Source of the DNA: Hydnum rufescens UP504
Taxonomy: Eukaryota > Basidiomycota > Agaricomycetes > Cantharellales > Hydnaceae
Direction of reading: 5' to 3'
Length of the DNA stretch: 64,000 nucleotides
NCBI GenBank assembly: GCA_014904985.1
Contig: MU129027.1
Span: forward strand, 109,311-173,310
The notes under the pieces are model-generated. The model was not told where the DNA came from. It searched no databases and worked only from the letters and a program-made list of their open reading frames with translations. Positions within the stretch are counted from its first letter, which is position 1. Each line of letters opens with the position of its first letter. Of this stretch, positions 1 through 13,872 are shown piece after piece. The translations under genes and the position numbers were made by a program.

Positions 1-273
1 TTAGTCCACCCGTGAGAATCTTTGCTTACGTATGCCACGCTTGATCCCGCAAATCGCGAAGACATGCAGACAAATGAGTACCTCAGTAGATGGTCTTCTT
101 GCCCAAGAAGAAGCCAAACAACAGACAAACCCATACCGTGCGTCCTTGGGTCACATTCTCCTTGACTACAGTCACCCATGATCCCCATTGACAGTGCGGA
201 TGCTCGCTTCTCCTTTCCGAAAATGCACGTTAACGAACCGATATCTACCTAGGGGTGAGGCCGGTGCAATGGA

Positions 274-1476
274 ATGTGCGTTTTCCTACCTGTGGCTCAG
301 AGAAATTTGGTCTTTCGCGCAGATTTTCTCCTGCGCCTAAGCACATCCGAGATGAAATCCTCAACATCGTCACAGGCCCGCGTATTTCTTCTCCCTGATG
401 GAGTAGAGCATCCACTATTTCGAAAAAGTACCTCTGGACGTGGTAGCTACATCTTATGCTGGAAAGACGCTTTAAATGAACTTACCCACCGCGGTATCCA
501 ATTATTTACGAAGCACCTCATGGAGTAACTAATTGACATTCATACCGCAATAACAGGGCAGCACAAACGAATTCATTTTAAAGCTGAGGTCCATTCTCTC
601 CTAATCTCTCAAGTTGACCACCTTCTACGCATTCGTATCCTTCAAGAACTGGAATTACTTGCCGAACGAATCCAAAATAAACGTCAAGGCGCGGGTGCGG
701 CCCCCATTATAAGGCGATTGACGCGGGACGAATGGATCGCTTTGAAAACAGTCAATGTATTACCTCCAGATTCATCTAGTATTGCAGTCCTTGTCGTACC
801 TGCCGTCCAAAAATCCCGTTTTGATTCACCTTCTGCCTCTATCGCCCAGTCTCAAACTCTGGATGAGGCACTCGCAGAACCATCCCCGGACTCTCCATCT
901 TCTTCGTTACCGCCTCCAAACCCTCCTTCTCATCGAGAACATCCTATTGCTACCCTTCGGCCTATGCCTAACATGTGGTCGCAAGATCCTGGGGCGTCTC
1001 CACCAGAGTCTTCACTCCCCGCATCAGAACCTTCTTTATCTCCCCACCTAATCCCGATCTACAATGGAATCTCTTTGTTTCCAGATGCTGCGCAGCGAGC
1101 TACTCTACATGCCCGCTTGCAGGACCTTCTTCATTCTGAAAGGGATTCGCGTTGGAGCGAAGGGCTTCCGCAAACCAACAGCAATTTAGAGCGTAATGAC
1201 AGGAGAGAGATGAAAGAGAAGACTAGTGATGCATATCTTATACGGTCCGATGCCCTGACGCTCGCCAGGGCCGACACGGTACCGTTCGCAATCGCATGCT
1301 GGCGCCTGCGCATGTGGGAGGGAGAAGGGTGGCGGACATCCACACCCATGGGTGATCCCAATGGCACAGTTCCGGAGCTCCGAGAGGGAGGATGGGCAAT
1401 AGAATCGGAGCGAGGAGCTGGCTTTTTACGGAGAGTCCGAGGACGCACTATTCCTAAAGTTGCGAGAGATGGATGA
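274..1476 (+). CDS. Conserved basidiomycete hypothetical protein, reading frame broken in its 5' half
   Basis: I cannot name this protein. The 3' part (718-1476, 252 residues from a non-ATG codon) is Pro/Ser-rich in its middle and ends in a segment containing RADTVPFAIACWRLRMWEGEGW, which looks like real conserved coding sequence. The same frame continues upstream through a charged helical stretch (ISQVDHLLRIRILQELELLAERIQNK) back to about 529, where TAA at 526-528 interrupts it in what otherwise reads as one helix. Further 5', sensible protein (RRFSPAPKHIRDEILNIVTG) continues in a different frame, so at least two indels or one indel plus a stop separate it from the body. No good GT-AG introns explain these breaks. 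It may be a decayed gene, or a real mitochondrial-type gene with assembly errors. The true start is not determined. Confidence 0.4.
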
Positions 1477-1963
1477 AGATGGGTCGTGGCAAGCGTGCAC
1501 ATAATTTCGTGTTAATCCTTCTCTTGCCATCGTTCTTCCGTCGTGAAACGATTTCACTGCCCGATGCGGATTACGCCCAGATATAATCTACATTCCTAAT
1601 TTATTGTTCATGCCAGCCGTGGCTACAAAAGACAGTCATTCATGACAGTGGCATCATTAACGTCTTGAAATACCGGCCACACTTTTTCGAAGTCAGAAAG
1701 CTTGACGACATGGTTGTTCCGTTAATACTTCCCGACTTTGGGCCGTACAGTAATTTTCCTTCTGCACGTCGTTGCAAGGGATCTATAACCAAGACGGAGG
1801 CCACGGACCACAGTAAGCTTCCATACATGATAAGGGAGCCTCAGGTCACTATCAAATCGTGAGGCCACGAACAGTTGACAGTTCGGCCCTTGCCGCCAAA
1901 TCACCGCCACAGCCTCAAGTAACCTGTTCTCAGATCGAGAGTCCAGCGGGAGAGGGAAAGATC
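1477..1963. other. Intergenic stretch with no supported gene
   Basis: Short ORFs occur on both strands (for example 1640-1828 and 1722-1910), but none has codon structure, splice context or recognisable motifs. The stretch holds the 3' end of the broken upstream gene and the 5' region of the Dsc2-like gene. Confidence 0.5.
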
Positions 1964-3447
1964 ATGTCTTTTGCTCACGCCCCCGTCTCCAAAGGTTCCC
2001 TTAGCTAATGAGAGCGTACAGACCATCCTGTTGACGATGTGTATAGGAATGATGATCGGATTCGGTATTTCCTCCCTTCTTGCCGCCATTTTTGATGTCA
2101 AGCATTATTTCCACCTCCAACTCGTGCCTCATGTCTCCAGGGATCATCAGGTTTTTCCCTGTGATTGATCATAGTAGAATTTTTTGCTTATGTTCATCGT
2201 TGCAGTACTGGCGACTACTCACCCATCAACTTGTGGTTGGAAATTCCAGCGAACTCTTGGTGCTCGAACTTCTCCTCTATAATGTATCTCTTCATATTGA
2301 GCGCTCGTTTGGAGGCCCCAAATGTGAGTGTATCCTACCACCGGGTCCCACAGACTCCACAGACTCCAATTAACAATGCAAGCCAGTTGCTGTATGATAT
2401 CGGCAGCCTACGTCCCCGTACCTTATATTAATCCCGTCTCGATCTAGTCTTTTGCGGCAGTGTCCCTCATGTTATCGTCACTGCTGTCCTTCGTATCCCT
2501 CCTGGTCTTCCACCGCCTCGGCTTAAATCATATTCCTGCTGGGCCAGTGTCGCTCATCATGAGGTAGCTTTTATTGCTCTCTTAACAAAACATTGCATTA
2601 AATCCGCCATGTCAGCATTGTTTATCAACATGCGCGCATTGTGCCTCCATCTTATACATTCCGGATCATGAACTTTGACCTGACGAACAAAATCTTCATC
2701 TACATACTTGCGCTGCAGGTGATCCTGGCCCTCAACTCATGATTATTCCATCCTAATGCCCGTTATTCCCTGGTACATCGGCATTGGCTCCAGCTAGTGA
2801 TCTATTCTCCTCCTGGTTCAGTAGCTGCTGCAGGAACTGGTATCCTTGCCGGAATATTATACCGCAGCGACTTCGTGGGGCTCAAGCGCTACCGACTCTC
2901 CGGCCGGTTCCAATCCTTCAGTTCCAGATTCCTGGTGCCTCTCATCGGTTCGACGCAGGCTCCTCGTCGGCATAATCGTGCCCTTCCCGACGAAGTGAAT
3001 TGGTCTGCTGGTCGTGATGTTGTCACCACCGCGCCCGCGTCCAGGTCCGCTCAGGCACAGAGTTCTCCATCGCAAAATTTAAATTTATTATCTGTGATGT
3101 CTCCCGTCGACAGAGCTGAGAACGCGCCTGGAATGCAGAGACCGACAGAATAAATCGAGATTCGCCTGCTCCTAGGACATCGTCCGTCTTGAACCAGTGG
3201 GTCGATGAGCTGACGGGAAGGGGGCAGGCGTCAGGTATGCGTGTTCCAACCAATGCGGAGATCGGGCAGTTGGCGGTTGTGTTCCCTGATGCACCGCGGG
3301 ATGCTATTGTCACCGCCTTGCAACGAAGGTCCGCATTTCCTTTACCTGTTATTTGGCGTGCGCCGAATTGACCAATCTTAAATGTTGGCATTGGGTAGTC
3401 CCAATACTGAGAGTGCAGTGGACATGATGCTCGCAGGTGTTTCATAG
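1964..3447 (+). CDS. Dsc E3 ligase subunit 2-like rhomboid/UBA membrane protein
   Basis: A rhomboid-fold pseudoprotease with a C-terminal UBA/CUE domain, like Dsc2 of the Golgi/endosome Dsc ubiquitin ligase (SREBP cleavage, membrane-protein quality control). The start ATG at 1964 opens MSFAHAPVSK, followed by introns. Exons then read SSLLAAIFDVKHYFHLQLVP, YWRLLTHQLVVGNSSELLVL with ELLLYNVSLHIERSFGGPK, VSLMLSSLLSFVSLLVFHRL and TFRIMNFDLTNKIFIYILAL: hydrophobic helices spaced as in rhomboids. A Ser/Thr-rich linker follows (about 2950-3180), then a UBA/CUE domain (VPTNAEIGQLAVVFPDAPRD) whose last exon joins at 3399 to end SPNTESAVDMMLAGVS. No Ser/His catalytic dyad is evident, as expected for a pseudoprotease. 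Family assignment is fairly secure; exact orthology to Dsc2 is inference. Confidence 0.8.
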
Positions 3448-3568
3448 GCAGGACTGTCGCCCATTAGTTCAAGAAACTCCCTACACCGTTTGGATAACGG
3501 ATTGTAGAGGGTAGAGGATCACAAATGTCGATTGGATTCATACAACTCTGATCAAATGAACCTCAGGA

Positions 3569-5701
3569 TCAAGCCGTACCCTCCGGTTCTTCTCCTTCCA
3601 CCTCGAAACCTTCTTCCTCATCCTCACCAGTAAACGTATGGGCTGGAATAGCATACAGACGGACGACAGGCTACATAGCACACCGTATCAACATTTACGG
3701 CCTACTGAAATGTCAGGTAAAAACACGCACCTTATTTGGGTCTTTCACGAGGAGATATTTGCCGTCGGGTTGTTTCATGCACAAATCAGCAACCGTGCGC
3801 ACAATACCCCATCCATTCGAAAGTGAGACGTTCAACTGGGCCGCGAAATCAATCGGGCGAACAGTTTGTGTCGACAATATGACGTGGCGTGTATTCTCGC
3901 GGGGGTTCACTCGAGAGACATACCTGATAACACTTAGCACAATATATATATATCGACAAAGAATAAGTCACTCACCCTATCTTAATCCCATCTGAACCGG
4001 CAAGGACACTCTGCACTGCCCATTTGGCAAGCTTAGCACTGTTGTTCTTCATCTCCGTGGATACCACGGCTCCTCTTTGACTGTCGAGCTTGGACCTCCA
4101 ATCAGGAGCGCCTCCGGCACCCTGAGCACGAGAATCAAACTCGTTTAACGTCTTCAGCGTCAAGAAGCTGTCTGGACCTTTTCCACCAGACGGAATGTAC
4201 GCATCTATCTGCGTGCGGACAACAAGGTTGAAAGTTTCTTCCTCAGATATCGAGAGGTCGAATAGGCGGTAACGGTATGCGCAAGAAGCAAGAGGCTCCG
4301 TTTCATCCGGCCCATAAAAGGGATTGGGTTTTGGTAGCTCAAGTGGAACATCTTCACGTACGGCTTGGAAGGAAAAGTTGTGGTCGACATATGTCGCCTC
4401 GAGAGACAAAGAGCCTGGGGAGTTGATGCTCTCCTTGTCAGTTTCGAGAGGTGGATCTGATGCGTTTTCGTTGACGCTGATAAAATCTACGTAGCATTAC
4501 AACTCAGCACATCTCAGATGGAACCCGCTGCATTGGGTAACGCACCGAAAGGACCACCATCGCGCTTATCAAAGAAGAGTTTGTCGCCTTCTTTCACAAT
4601 GATTATGTCCCAAGGATACACCGACCGTGGTGAACACATGAGAAGACTGAGGATATTATCTGTAGCGTATAATGTGGCCACATTATCGGCAGCAAGCTGT
4701 CCGCTAGAAGTGATTAGTATGTCCATCATATACAGCTCATGAAGTTCAACGTACTTGTTGAATGACAAGATCGTCAGATGTAGTTGGGTTATATCGGATG
4801 CGATCGAGAATTTGCAGTGGTTTTTCTGCTTTTGTGGTTATTCGGTCATAAGCTTTGTCATAGGCGAAAAGTCGACCATAAGTGTCCCTGTAGAGCATTA
4901 CTAATAAATATGCGTTGGCATTATAGTGAAATGGACCTACAGAGTCTCCGGTTGATGCACGTCAAGACGCAGCTTGCTAAGGCGGGAGAAATCGATTTCT
5001 TCAAGGAGGCTCCAGTTGGGAGAAATAGGCACAGATGATTCTCGAACGCGAGAAGGCTAACGTAGAATAAATTGGCATCAATCGATATCAGGATCAAAGT
5101 GCAAACGCACTTTGTCCCAATCTCTCCACCCTGGACGCCTGACACCACCGCGCGCGTTAGCACCGGGACGATTAGAGGGATACGCATTCCCACGGAACGA
5201 GCCACGTAAGGTTCCCCCCCTTTGTCCTAGGGTGCCGCGTGCTCCGCCACGACCACGAGAGGGTCCACCAGGCCCACCTCGACGAGCAACGCCGACCTTG
5301 TTGTCGACAAGGGAAAAGAAGCTTCGTCTTCGACGTGGAAATATGCGAAAGAATTTGCGGTCCCGGCACCATATGCTTGCGGTCCATCGCGTTGGCGGCC
5401 GCCTTGGTAGCGAGCCCCGGGAGCACCGCCTCGATTGGCACCGACCACCGCCGTCGCGGTTGGATTAGTTGCCCCACCTCGAGGTTCAACATCATTCCAG
5501 TCTGCAAAGCGACCAAGCTTGTCGGATTTTGAATACGGAGCATACGGAATGCTATTGTGGTCATAAAACTTCAGCGCTCATAAAAAAAGAAAGAGTGTGG
5601 TGAGATACGGACTCTCTAAATTGATCTGAGATATTTGAAGATGATGGGCCCCAGGTCTTGTCGCTGTCCTGGAGAGGCGGCAATGAGAATGGCTCTCCCA
5701 T
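3569..5701 (-). CDS. Translation initiation factor eIF3 subunit D
   Basis: Component of the eIF3 complex that helps load mRNA on the 40S ribosome; subunit D can contact the mRNA cap. The start at 5701 gives [20 protein letters not shown], the usual family opening. The second exon carries [20 protein letters not shown] and a Gly/Arg-rich RNA-binding stretch (about 5230-5460). The core reads [20 protein letters not shown] (about 4600), [40 protein letters not shown] and [20 protein letters not shown] (about 4000-4220), then [20 protein letters not shown] with [20 protein letters not shown] (3740-3910). The last exon ends with an acidic tail, [18 protein letters not shown]. All exons join with GT-AG introns and no breaks. 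It is convergent with the Dsc2-like gene (about 120 bp between stops) and nearly shares a promoter with IST3 (55 bp between starts). Confidence 0.95.
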
Positions 5702-5756
5702 TTTTTAGTGGACAGGAAAGTCGTTCGGGAATTTCCGAAGGCCTTACGCTCTGGCC

Positions 5757-6658
5757 ATGAAGTAAGTCATCGATTCCTCTCCGGTTTGGGGTGTAAAGTG
5801 GAAGCTAAGTAAACTCCATAGCGTCGTTAAAGAGATTGATTCTATCAACCAGAGGGAGCTGGAGCTTGGAGGCTCAGGGAGTTGGCATGATGAATACAAA
5901 GGTGAATTATAACCGCCTGATGCTCCCAATCGAATGGACTCGACGCCGTCATATAGACTCGGCATATATTTTTGTTGGTGGGCTTCCTTATGGTTTGACG
6001 GAAGGGGATCTGATCACTATATTCTCTCAGTTTGTCCATTCTGTCATTATTTGGTTATTGTCAGTGCTCAAGGCGTCTAACAGATATGGTGAAATAATGG
6101 ATGTCAACATGCCGCGAGATAAGGACACCGGAAAAACACGCGGGTTCGGCTTTGTTATGTACGAGGATCAACGCTCTACAGTCCTCGCTGTCGACAATCT
6201 CAATGGGGGGAAGATTCTCGATCGGACAATTCGCGTGGACCACGTCAAGAATTATAAACAAGCCAAGGTCAAGGGGGAGGACGGAGAGTACAGAGAAAGA
6301 GAAGAACAAAGTCTGAATGCCAAACCAGAGCTCATCCAAGGTGCGTATGCGTTTCGTATCTTCGTCTTCCTTTGCTCACATCAGGTGCATGGTTTCCCCT
6401 TAGATCATGTGTCTGAGGACGGTGGGATCAATATTTGATGTTCGCACCAGTTGGAACTCACGTTATTCCTCAGGTTCCGTTTCTTCTGCGCCCGCCATTG
6501 ACCCGGAGGATCCAATGCGGGATTATCTCCTCGCAAAATACAAAAAGGAGAAAGAGAAATCGAAGTCGAAGTCGAGGAAACGAAGACGGCCCGACGAAAC
6601 AACAGAAGAACGTCGCGCGCGGAAGGAGAGAAGACGTGCCAAACGCCATAATTCATAA
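5757..6658 (+). CDS. U2 snRNP / RES-complex RRM protein Ist3 (Snu17, RBMX2 family)
   Basis: Small RNA-recognition-motif protein of the pre-mRNA retention and splicing (RES) complex, acting with the U2 snRNP in the activated spliceosome. The ATG at 5757 encodes only MN before a 60-nt intron (5762-5821). The next exon gives [20 protein letters not shown] then WHDEYK, the hallmark N-terminus of this family. After a second intron, RNP2 appears as [17 protein letters not shown] and, further on, RNP1 as [15 protein letters not shown], then [20 protein letters not shown]. The 3' exon is short and basic ([20 protein letters not shown], ending RRAKRHNS at the stop at 6658). Gene and intron pattern look intact. 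The start lies 55 bp from the divergent eIF3d start. Confidence 0.92.
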
Positions 6659-6975
6659 GGCTATTTCTTAAATTATTCGGGGACTCCCTGCCAGCAACGC
6701 TGTAAGATTGTGATAGTACAATTATACAACCAGAAACGAGATCTTAGGGGAAATGTGAAACTACTAATAGTGGAGCTACTAATCGGAGGCCTAAAATGTT
6801 CTGAAATGATGAGAAAGGACAGGAATAAATGGATTCCATGACATGGGCAAGTCGCCGAATCAACGCATCTAGAACAGAGAGGGGACCACGAGTGAAGAGC
6901 GCTTATCGAGAGTTAGCCGCTGGTCGAAACCTCAAAATGCACCATGCAAACGCGAAAGATTCCACCTCGTACGTT

Positions 6976-9801
<2,826 letters not shown>

Positions 9802-10320
9802 GATTTAACAAAGATAGCAGAAATAACAGGACGCAAAGATGCAGTTCCCTCGGACTTTGCCGGGGGTCAATGATGATAATACTTGAAGCGTTGGTCCACA
9901 GATCGTTCGAGCTTCATGGTTTCATTGCAATCACCGCCTTATCCTAAGCTGGCATGTACAATAATGACTGCCAGCAACAGGTGGAAAGGGAGAAAACTGT
10001 TCTTTGTTTGCTCAATGTTAATACACATTTCATTTAACCCCCCGATCCAATTTCAAGTTTTCAGAGCATTTGAGGATACGTTAAAGAGCAAGTACGCGAG
10101 CAGGGAAAGGGTAAAAGACGAATCAGCAGCAAAGGGCTGAATCTGCCTGGATAACGTCCCCCACGCACCAATCATATTCTGACAGAGTCTGAGAGCGAGG
10201 AACGAGCCTCAGACTCACAGTTAGATAAGCGAGCGGATTGAGTCACGTTATTATAACTCCCTCCCATCTTCGAAACTCAATCCGCTCAGTCGTCAAAGAG
10301 CTTTCCTGTCAGGTTTATCA
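9802..10320. other. Intergenic stretch with no supported gene
   Basis: Upstream of the poly(A) polymerase start and of the next plus-strand ORF. An ORF of 85 codons (9883-10140) has no motif and poor codon structure. A CT-rich stretch at 10254-10300 (ctccctcccatcttcg and following) could be the promoter or 5' UTR of the ORF starting at 10321. Confidence 0.4.
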
Positions 10321-11347
10321 ATGAATTCAATCGGTATCACCAACCCCGTAGTTAGTCCTCTCACTGCTGCGGCCTCCGGTTCGGGGGTTGTGTTCGGACC
10401 GTCTCAGTCGGATATTCCCAATGTTCCCGCCGTCTCAGGCGTCTCAAGTCACCCTGAGCCCTCAGCTGAGAACGAATCTGGACATCTGAATTCTGAATAT
10501 GCTCACGCTCGAGGCCCCTTTATTCAAATGTTAGAGGCCAAGAATTCTCGTCTTGGTCGTCAGATGTCTCAGTCCGACTTTGATGCTTCCGTCCAAGACA
10601 GCCTTACAGACTGGCAAGCCGCGAGATCTTCCAACGCAGACCATGACCCGCAGCCTTTTTATGAGGTCCCGCCTGTTCCCTCTCGCAGCCCAGCTGCAGA
10701 CCCTCCTATTGGGACTGAAGAACCTACCGCATTGATTCGGGAGATGTGCATATTGGAGATTACGAACATGACGGACAAGATCGGGCGCAGCATACTCCCT
10801 ACTTGAAAGAAGAACTTTGATGCTCCGACCGGAGCCTTGGAGCACGAAATGTAACACACACGACTGTGAAGGCCGAGAACAGCCGAAGGTTGCAGAGCCT
10901 ATACCGTTACTCACAGCGTGTGCCTCCATGAAATGTCATTTCAAACCCACTGTAGTGTTCGCCTCTGATTCATGTTGGATGCCAGTTCTGCTGTTTTTCC
11001 GATTGCAAACGACATTGGACACATCTCTCTACTGCAACACCCTCTGTGACTCTCTCAAATCCCATGTGGGGAATACAAAGGTACGTTAGTACGAGACTGT
11101 CCAAAAAATTCTATCCAACTTGCAAGTGTATAGGATACTCTCTTGTCCAATGATCGTTCGGTTTGTCGGAGTGACTACGTTGAGTTGTGTCATGATGTCC
11201 TCAGTGGCGCCGTCATGGATTCTCCATTTGCGTGGCGATCAAGATCCCCTGGTGTCCTCCAATAAAGCTCCGATTTTATCACCAATTTCAATGGGCCCTC
11301 GCTCTCTCAACGAGGTTATGCCAAGGCGATACTTGGTGATGGCATAG
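10321..11347 (+). CDS. Hypothetical protein, exon structure unresolved
   Basis: I do not recognise this protein. An ORF of 161 residues starts at the ATG at 10321 after a CT-rich leader. It is rich in Ser, Pro, Ala and Gly (NPVVSPLTAAASGSGVVFGP), followed by a more ordered segment, RGPFIQMLEAKNSRLGRQMS and DASVQDSLTDWQAARSS. Near 10740 coding quality moves to another frame (GDYEHDGQDRAQHTPYLKEE). Further possible exons lie at 10985-11050 (CKRHWTHLSTATPSVTLSN) and 11120-11347 (ending NFNGPSLSQRGYAKAILGDG in one frame). I can show that the composition is protein-like but cannot join the exons reliably. The 3' boundary is a guess. Confidence 0.3.
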
Positions 11348-11516
11348 CAAATCCATTGTGATGTATTAATACTTGAAAATGAGAAGTGGTCCCTAGGTCC
11401 CAGTCGAAGCAGCGCAGCGGCCCTAGACATATATGATGTGTATCAGGCCAAGTATCCTACGGGCAGCAATTAATCGTATTGTTTGCATCCCATTACATAC
11501 AAGAGCACCCGTCCAT

Positions 11517-12559
11517 CTATGCCTCGACTTCAATTGGTGCTCCCTCACCTGCAGTCGGAACGACTTTCTTGGCTTCAACAACAGTCATAGGAACTGGGGG
11601 TCCCTCCCAGAACGTGGGTAACTCGTTCCCTGGAATAAAGAGTCGCTCTACGCCATCTTCAGTGATCACAGCAATTCGGATCGTCCCTCCTGAGGAGCCA
11701 TCCCGCGACATTGCAAGCGCAAGTGCTAAGTAAAACACGGGCGTCAATCGAACGCCCTTGGAACCGATGCTCTAGGCCGAAATGGCAAGAAACTAACTGT
11801 TCTTCACGAATTGGACGGTCTGATCCCGTCCCCACCCTTCTCGATACGTTGCATCACAATATCCATACACATAAGTTGAACCAGAGCCTAGCCAACATCG
11901 CTATGCGTCAGTGATTATGACGAGAGCGCCAAACTAGATATGAGCACCTCCAATAGCCCATGGCTGCTTGAAGAGACCTCCGCCAAGAGGGATATTGTAG
12001 ACGCTTGGCCCACCTTTGTCCCACCCGGCGACAATGATACCAGCGGAGAGGTTGTCTTTGTTGTCATAGCATAATTTTTCGAATACACTAGCAGCGGTGT
12101 GTACTGGTGGGGGTGTCCCGTATTGTTGACTGTCAAGGTGACGCGTCAGGTGCCTTATCCCCAAACTCATCTCTGAGACAGCGTGCCTACGCACGCGAAC
12201 ATTTGCAGATGGGAGTGTACGATATCCGCCACGGCTTGGGTATCGGCAGCAGAACCAGATCGACAGCAGTATACTCTGTCGTGTACGTATGTTAACTTGT
12301 CTGTAACACGATTCGCCTGCCCAATTGGACAAAGCACTGTCAGCGTCATTTAGGAGCCGCAGAGACCCATTACACACAATGTAGCTTCCTGTTGTTGTGC
12401 GACTGTCTGCACCAATGACTACACCTCCGTCGAACTGGACGGCCATAATTGAGGTCTGCAAACACAATATTCAAAACAAGCTCTGCAAGCCACAGCGTCC
12501 TACCGTACCCCAAGGTTGACCTCGCCAGCCTTGAGGCGTTGCATGTCGACGGTATTCAT
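11517..12559 (-). CDS. 20S proteasome subunit beta1 (Pre3 / PSMB6 family)
   Basis: Catalytic caspase-like subunit of the 20S proteasome. ATG at 12559 opens [17 protein letters not shown]; after an intron the mature N-terminus follows as [20 protein letters not shown]. The threonine right after Gly is the autocatalytically exposed nucleophile, and Asp17 and Lys33-region residues are present in the exons ([20 protein letters not shown], then [16 protein letters not shown]). Later exons give [20 protein letters not shown] and [20 protein letters not shown]. The last exon (11517-11747) carries [20 protein letters not shown] and ends PIEVEA. Family length fits. A longer in-frame start at 12685 exists, but the internal Met matches the short propeptide of beta1. 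It is divergent from RPN12, 101 bp away. Confidence 0.94.
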
Positions 12560-12660
12560 TGGTCGAAGTATGAGAGTGGGGGGAAACGCGGCGGTGGCAA
12601 CTTGCGAAAGACGCGTAATCCGCTTTCTGAGCTCTGCCCAGTATATACCTTCAAGCACTA
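12560..12660. promoter_or_regulatory. Shared bidirectional promoter of two proteasome genes, with a PACE-like site
   Basis: Only 101 bp separate the beta1 start (minus) from the Rpn12 start (plus), so both must draw on this segment. It contains GGTGGCAAC at 12593-12601, eight of nine bases of the yeast proteasome-associated control element GGTGGCAAA. ACGCGT at 12611-12616 matches the MluI cell-cycle box. Whether basidiomycetes use an Rpn4-like regulator at such a site is not established, so the functional reading is inference. Confidence 0.5.
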
Positions 12661-13783
12661 ATGGCACCGCACGAACTGGCAACACTCTACGCCCAACTGA
12701 AAACAGAATTTAGTGCTGTGAATCCAGATCTGCAGAAATGTGGACAATTGCTCAGTAAACTCAAGGTCTGACAACAATTGGAGGTACCACATTGTCGTTC
12801 ATTGACCGATCCCTTTCCTCCAGGTGGGCCTTGTCCAAGCGGGCTTGTTTCTGCCTCAAGGCGACACGAATCTCGATGATCTCATTATAACGCGTACGTG
12901 AATTTCGGTCATTCACAAGACCTCTCTAAATCGAGAACATGCTTCAACACGTAGGAGAAATTCTCGAAATTGGCGCTTTCTGGAGCATAAGAGCCAAGGA
13001 TGTGCCCTCCTTTGACCGCTATTTCTCGCAACTGCAAACATTCTATAATGACTTCAGGTGAGATAGAACAGATATGTGATCCGATAGTCAAACCCCTAAC
13101 ATAAAACCCATTCGCCAGTTCCATTTTGCCTCCATCCCCGCGACAATACCCCGTCCAGGGTCTCAACCTCATCCGCCTTCTTACTCAAAATCGCATCGCA
13201 GATTTCCACACAACACTTGAATCACTCCCACCCGATGCACTATCATCCAACCCTTTCATCATCCATCCTGTCAACCTGGAACGATGGCTCATGGAGGGCA
13301 GCTACAGTAAAGTGTGGAGTGCTCGTGAAGAAGCACCAGCTGAAGAATACAAATTCTTCGTTGATAGCTTAATGGGTACCATTCGGTGTGTAAATGCACT
13401 AATTCGACTTTCAGTGGGGAGAATTCGTCGCAAGGACTCACTCGAACCGACTTAACCTCTTAGGAATGAAATTGCGAGTTGTGAAGAAACCGCATATGAC
13501 AGTCTGCCTGTTAGCGAAGCTGCAGCTCTGCTTTTCTTCAAATCCTCCAACGATCTCATTCAATTCGCACATCAGGTTCGCCGAATTTTTTTCCTGTACA
13601 ACACTCCGCTCATCTGACTGGGTCTTAAAATACACTGTATGGATATAGAGAGCTTGGCAAGTAGACCTTTTAAATCAAACCGTCCTTTTCGTACGGAAGG
13701 ACGAGGAGAAAGTGGCGATCCCAAAACAGAAGATGATTGTCGCAGCCCTAGAGTACGCAAAAGAACTGGAGCAGATCGTGTAA
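12661..13783 (+). CDS. 26S proteasome regulatory subunit Rpn12 (PSMD8 family)
   Basis: Lid subunit of the 19S regulatory particle, with a PCI domain. ATG at 12661 gives MAPHELATLYAQLKTEFSAV. Later exons read VGLVQAGLFLPQGDTNLDDL, LEIGAFWSIRAKDVPSFDRY and FSQLQTFYNDF; then QYPVQGLNLIRLLTQNRIAD, FHTTLESLPPDALSSNPFII and HPVNLERWLMEGSYSKVWSA (13150-13320), the conserved Rpn12 core. A short exon follows (NEIASCEETAYDSLPVSEAA, LLFFKSSNDLIQFAHQ). The final exon ends with KVAIPKQKMIVAALEYAKEL and EQIV at the stop at 13783. Introns are short and the frame is unbroken. It shares a promoter with the divergent beta1 gene, so a lid subunit and a core catalytic subunit sit head to head. Confidence 0.93.
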
Positions 13784-13872
13784 TATATGGATCGGATCTG
13801 GATCATCTCGCTCCTGTCTTGTGATTGCCTCAAGCGCGTGCCTGACGTAAGAAATCCATCCAACTAGAAGTT

